Below are positions 6,438 to 6,458 of a DNA stretch of 6,458 nucleotides, in pieces. This DNA comes from Methanothrix sp. (GTDB lineage: Archaea; Halobacteriota; Methanosarcinia; Methanotrichales; Methanotrichaceae): positions 1 through 6,458 of the forward strand of contig JAJRAX010000104.1 in NCBI GenBank assembly GCA_028679775.1, read 5' to 3'. The notes under the pieces were generated by a model. The model had not been told where the DNA came from. It saw only the letters and a program-made list of their open reading frames with translations, and made no database searches. Numbering within the stretch: the first letter of the stretch is position 1; each line of letters opens with the position of its first letter. The position numbers were made by a program, and so were the translations under genes.

Positions 6438-6458
6438 GCTCGCCAAAAGATCTAATTC

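Overview
The window looks like euryarchaeal methanogen DNA, most likely Methanosarcinia and perhaps the Methanotrichaceae. That placement is inference. It rests on an XPD/Rad3-type helicase with iron-sulfur cysteines, archaeal-style promoters (AT-rich TATA elements about 25 nt before the likely RNA start), oligo-T terminators without GC-rich hairpins, GGAGG or GTGAT ribosome sites, and a soluble PAS-PAS hybrid histidine kinase of a kind common in methanogens.

Layout: (1) positions 1-205, plus strand, are the 3' end of a HesB/IscA-like iron-sulfur assembly protein with an unusual Cys/His/Asp-rich tail; the gene starts outside the window. (2) Positions 206-471 are a convergent intergenic region. 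It holds an AT-only terminator/TATA-like palindrome and a long fold-back sequence (259-437), a candidate for an undescribed structured RNA read on the plus strand. (3) Positions 472-2604, minus strand, encode a 710-aa cytoplasmic hybrid histidine kinase (PAS-PAS-HisKA-HATPase-REC). (4) Positions 2773-3885, minus strand, encode an exported substrate-binding protein of the iron-complex/cobalamin ABC uptake class, with no permease or ATPase beside it. (5) Positions 4108-6405, minus strand, encode a 765-aa XPD/Rad3-like DNA helicase, probably starting at GTG on a leaderless transcript.

The three complete genes point the same way but are separated by 168-222 bp gaps, each with its own terminator-like and promoter-like signals. 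They are therefore probably separate transcription units rather than one operon, and no shared pathway is evident. The most noteworthy signal is the 259-437 fold-back. Its two 59-nt arms align without a gap around a perfect 12-bp core, and arm differences favour G.U pairs in plus-strand RNA by 10 to 2. An apical stem-loop can also form. This fits selection on an RNA structure better than a decaying DNA repeat, but it is a hand reading and has not been tested by comparison.
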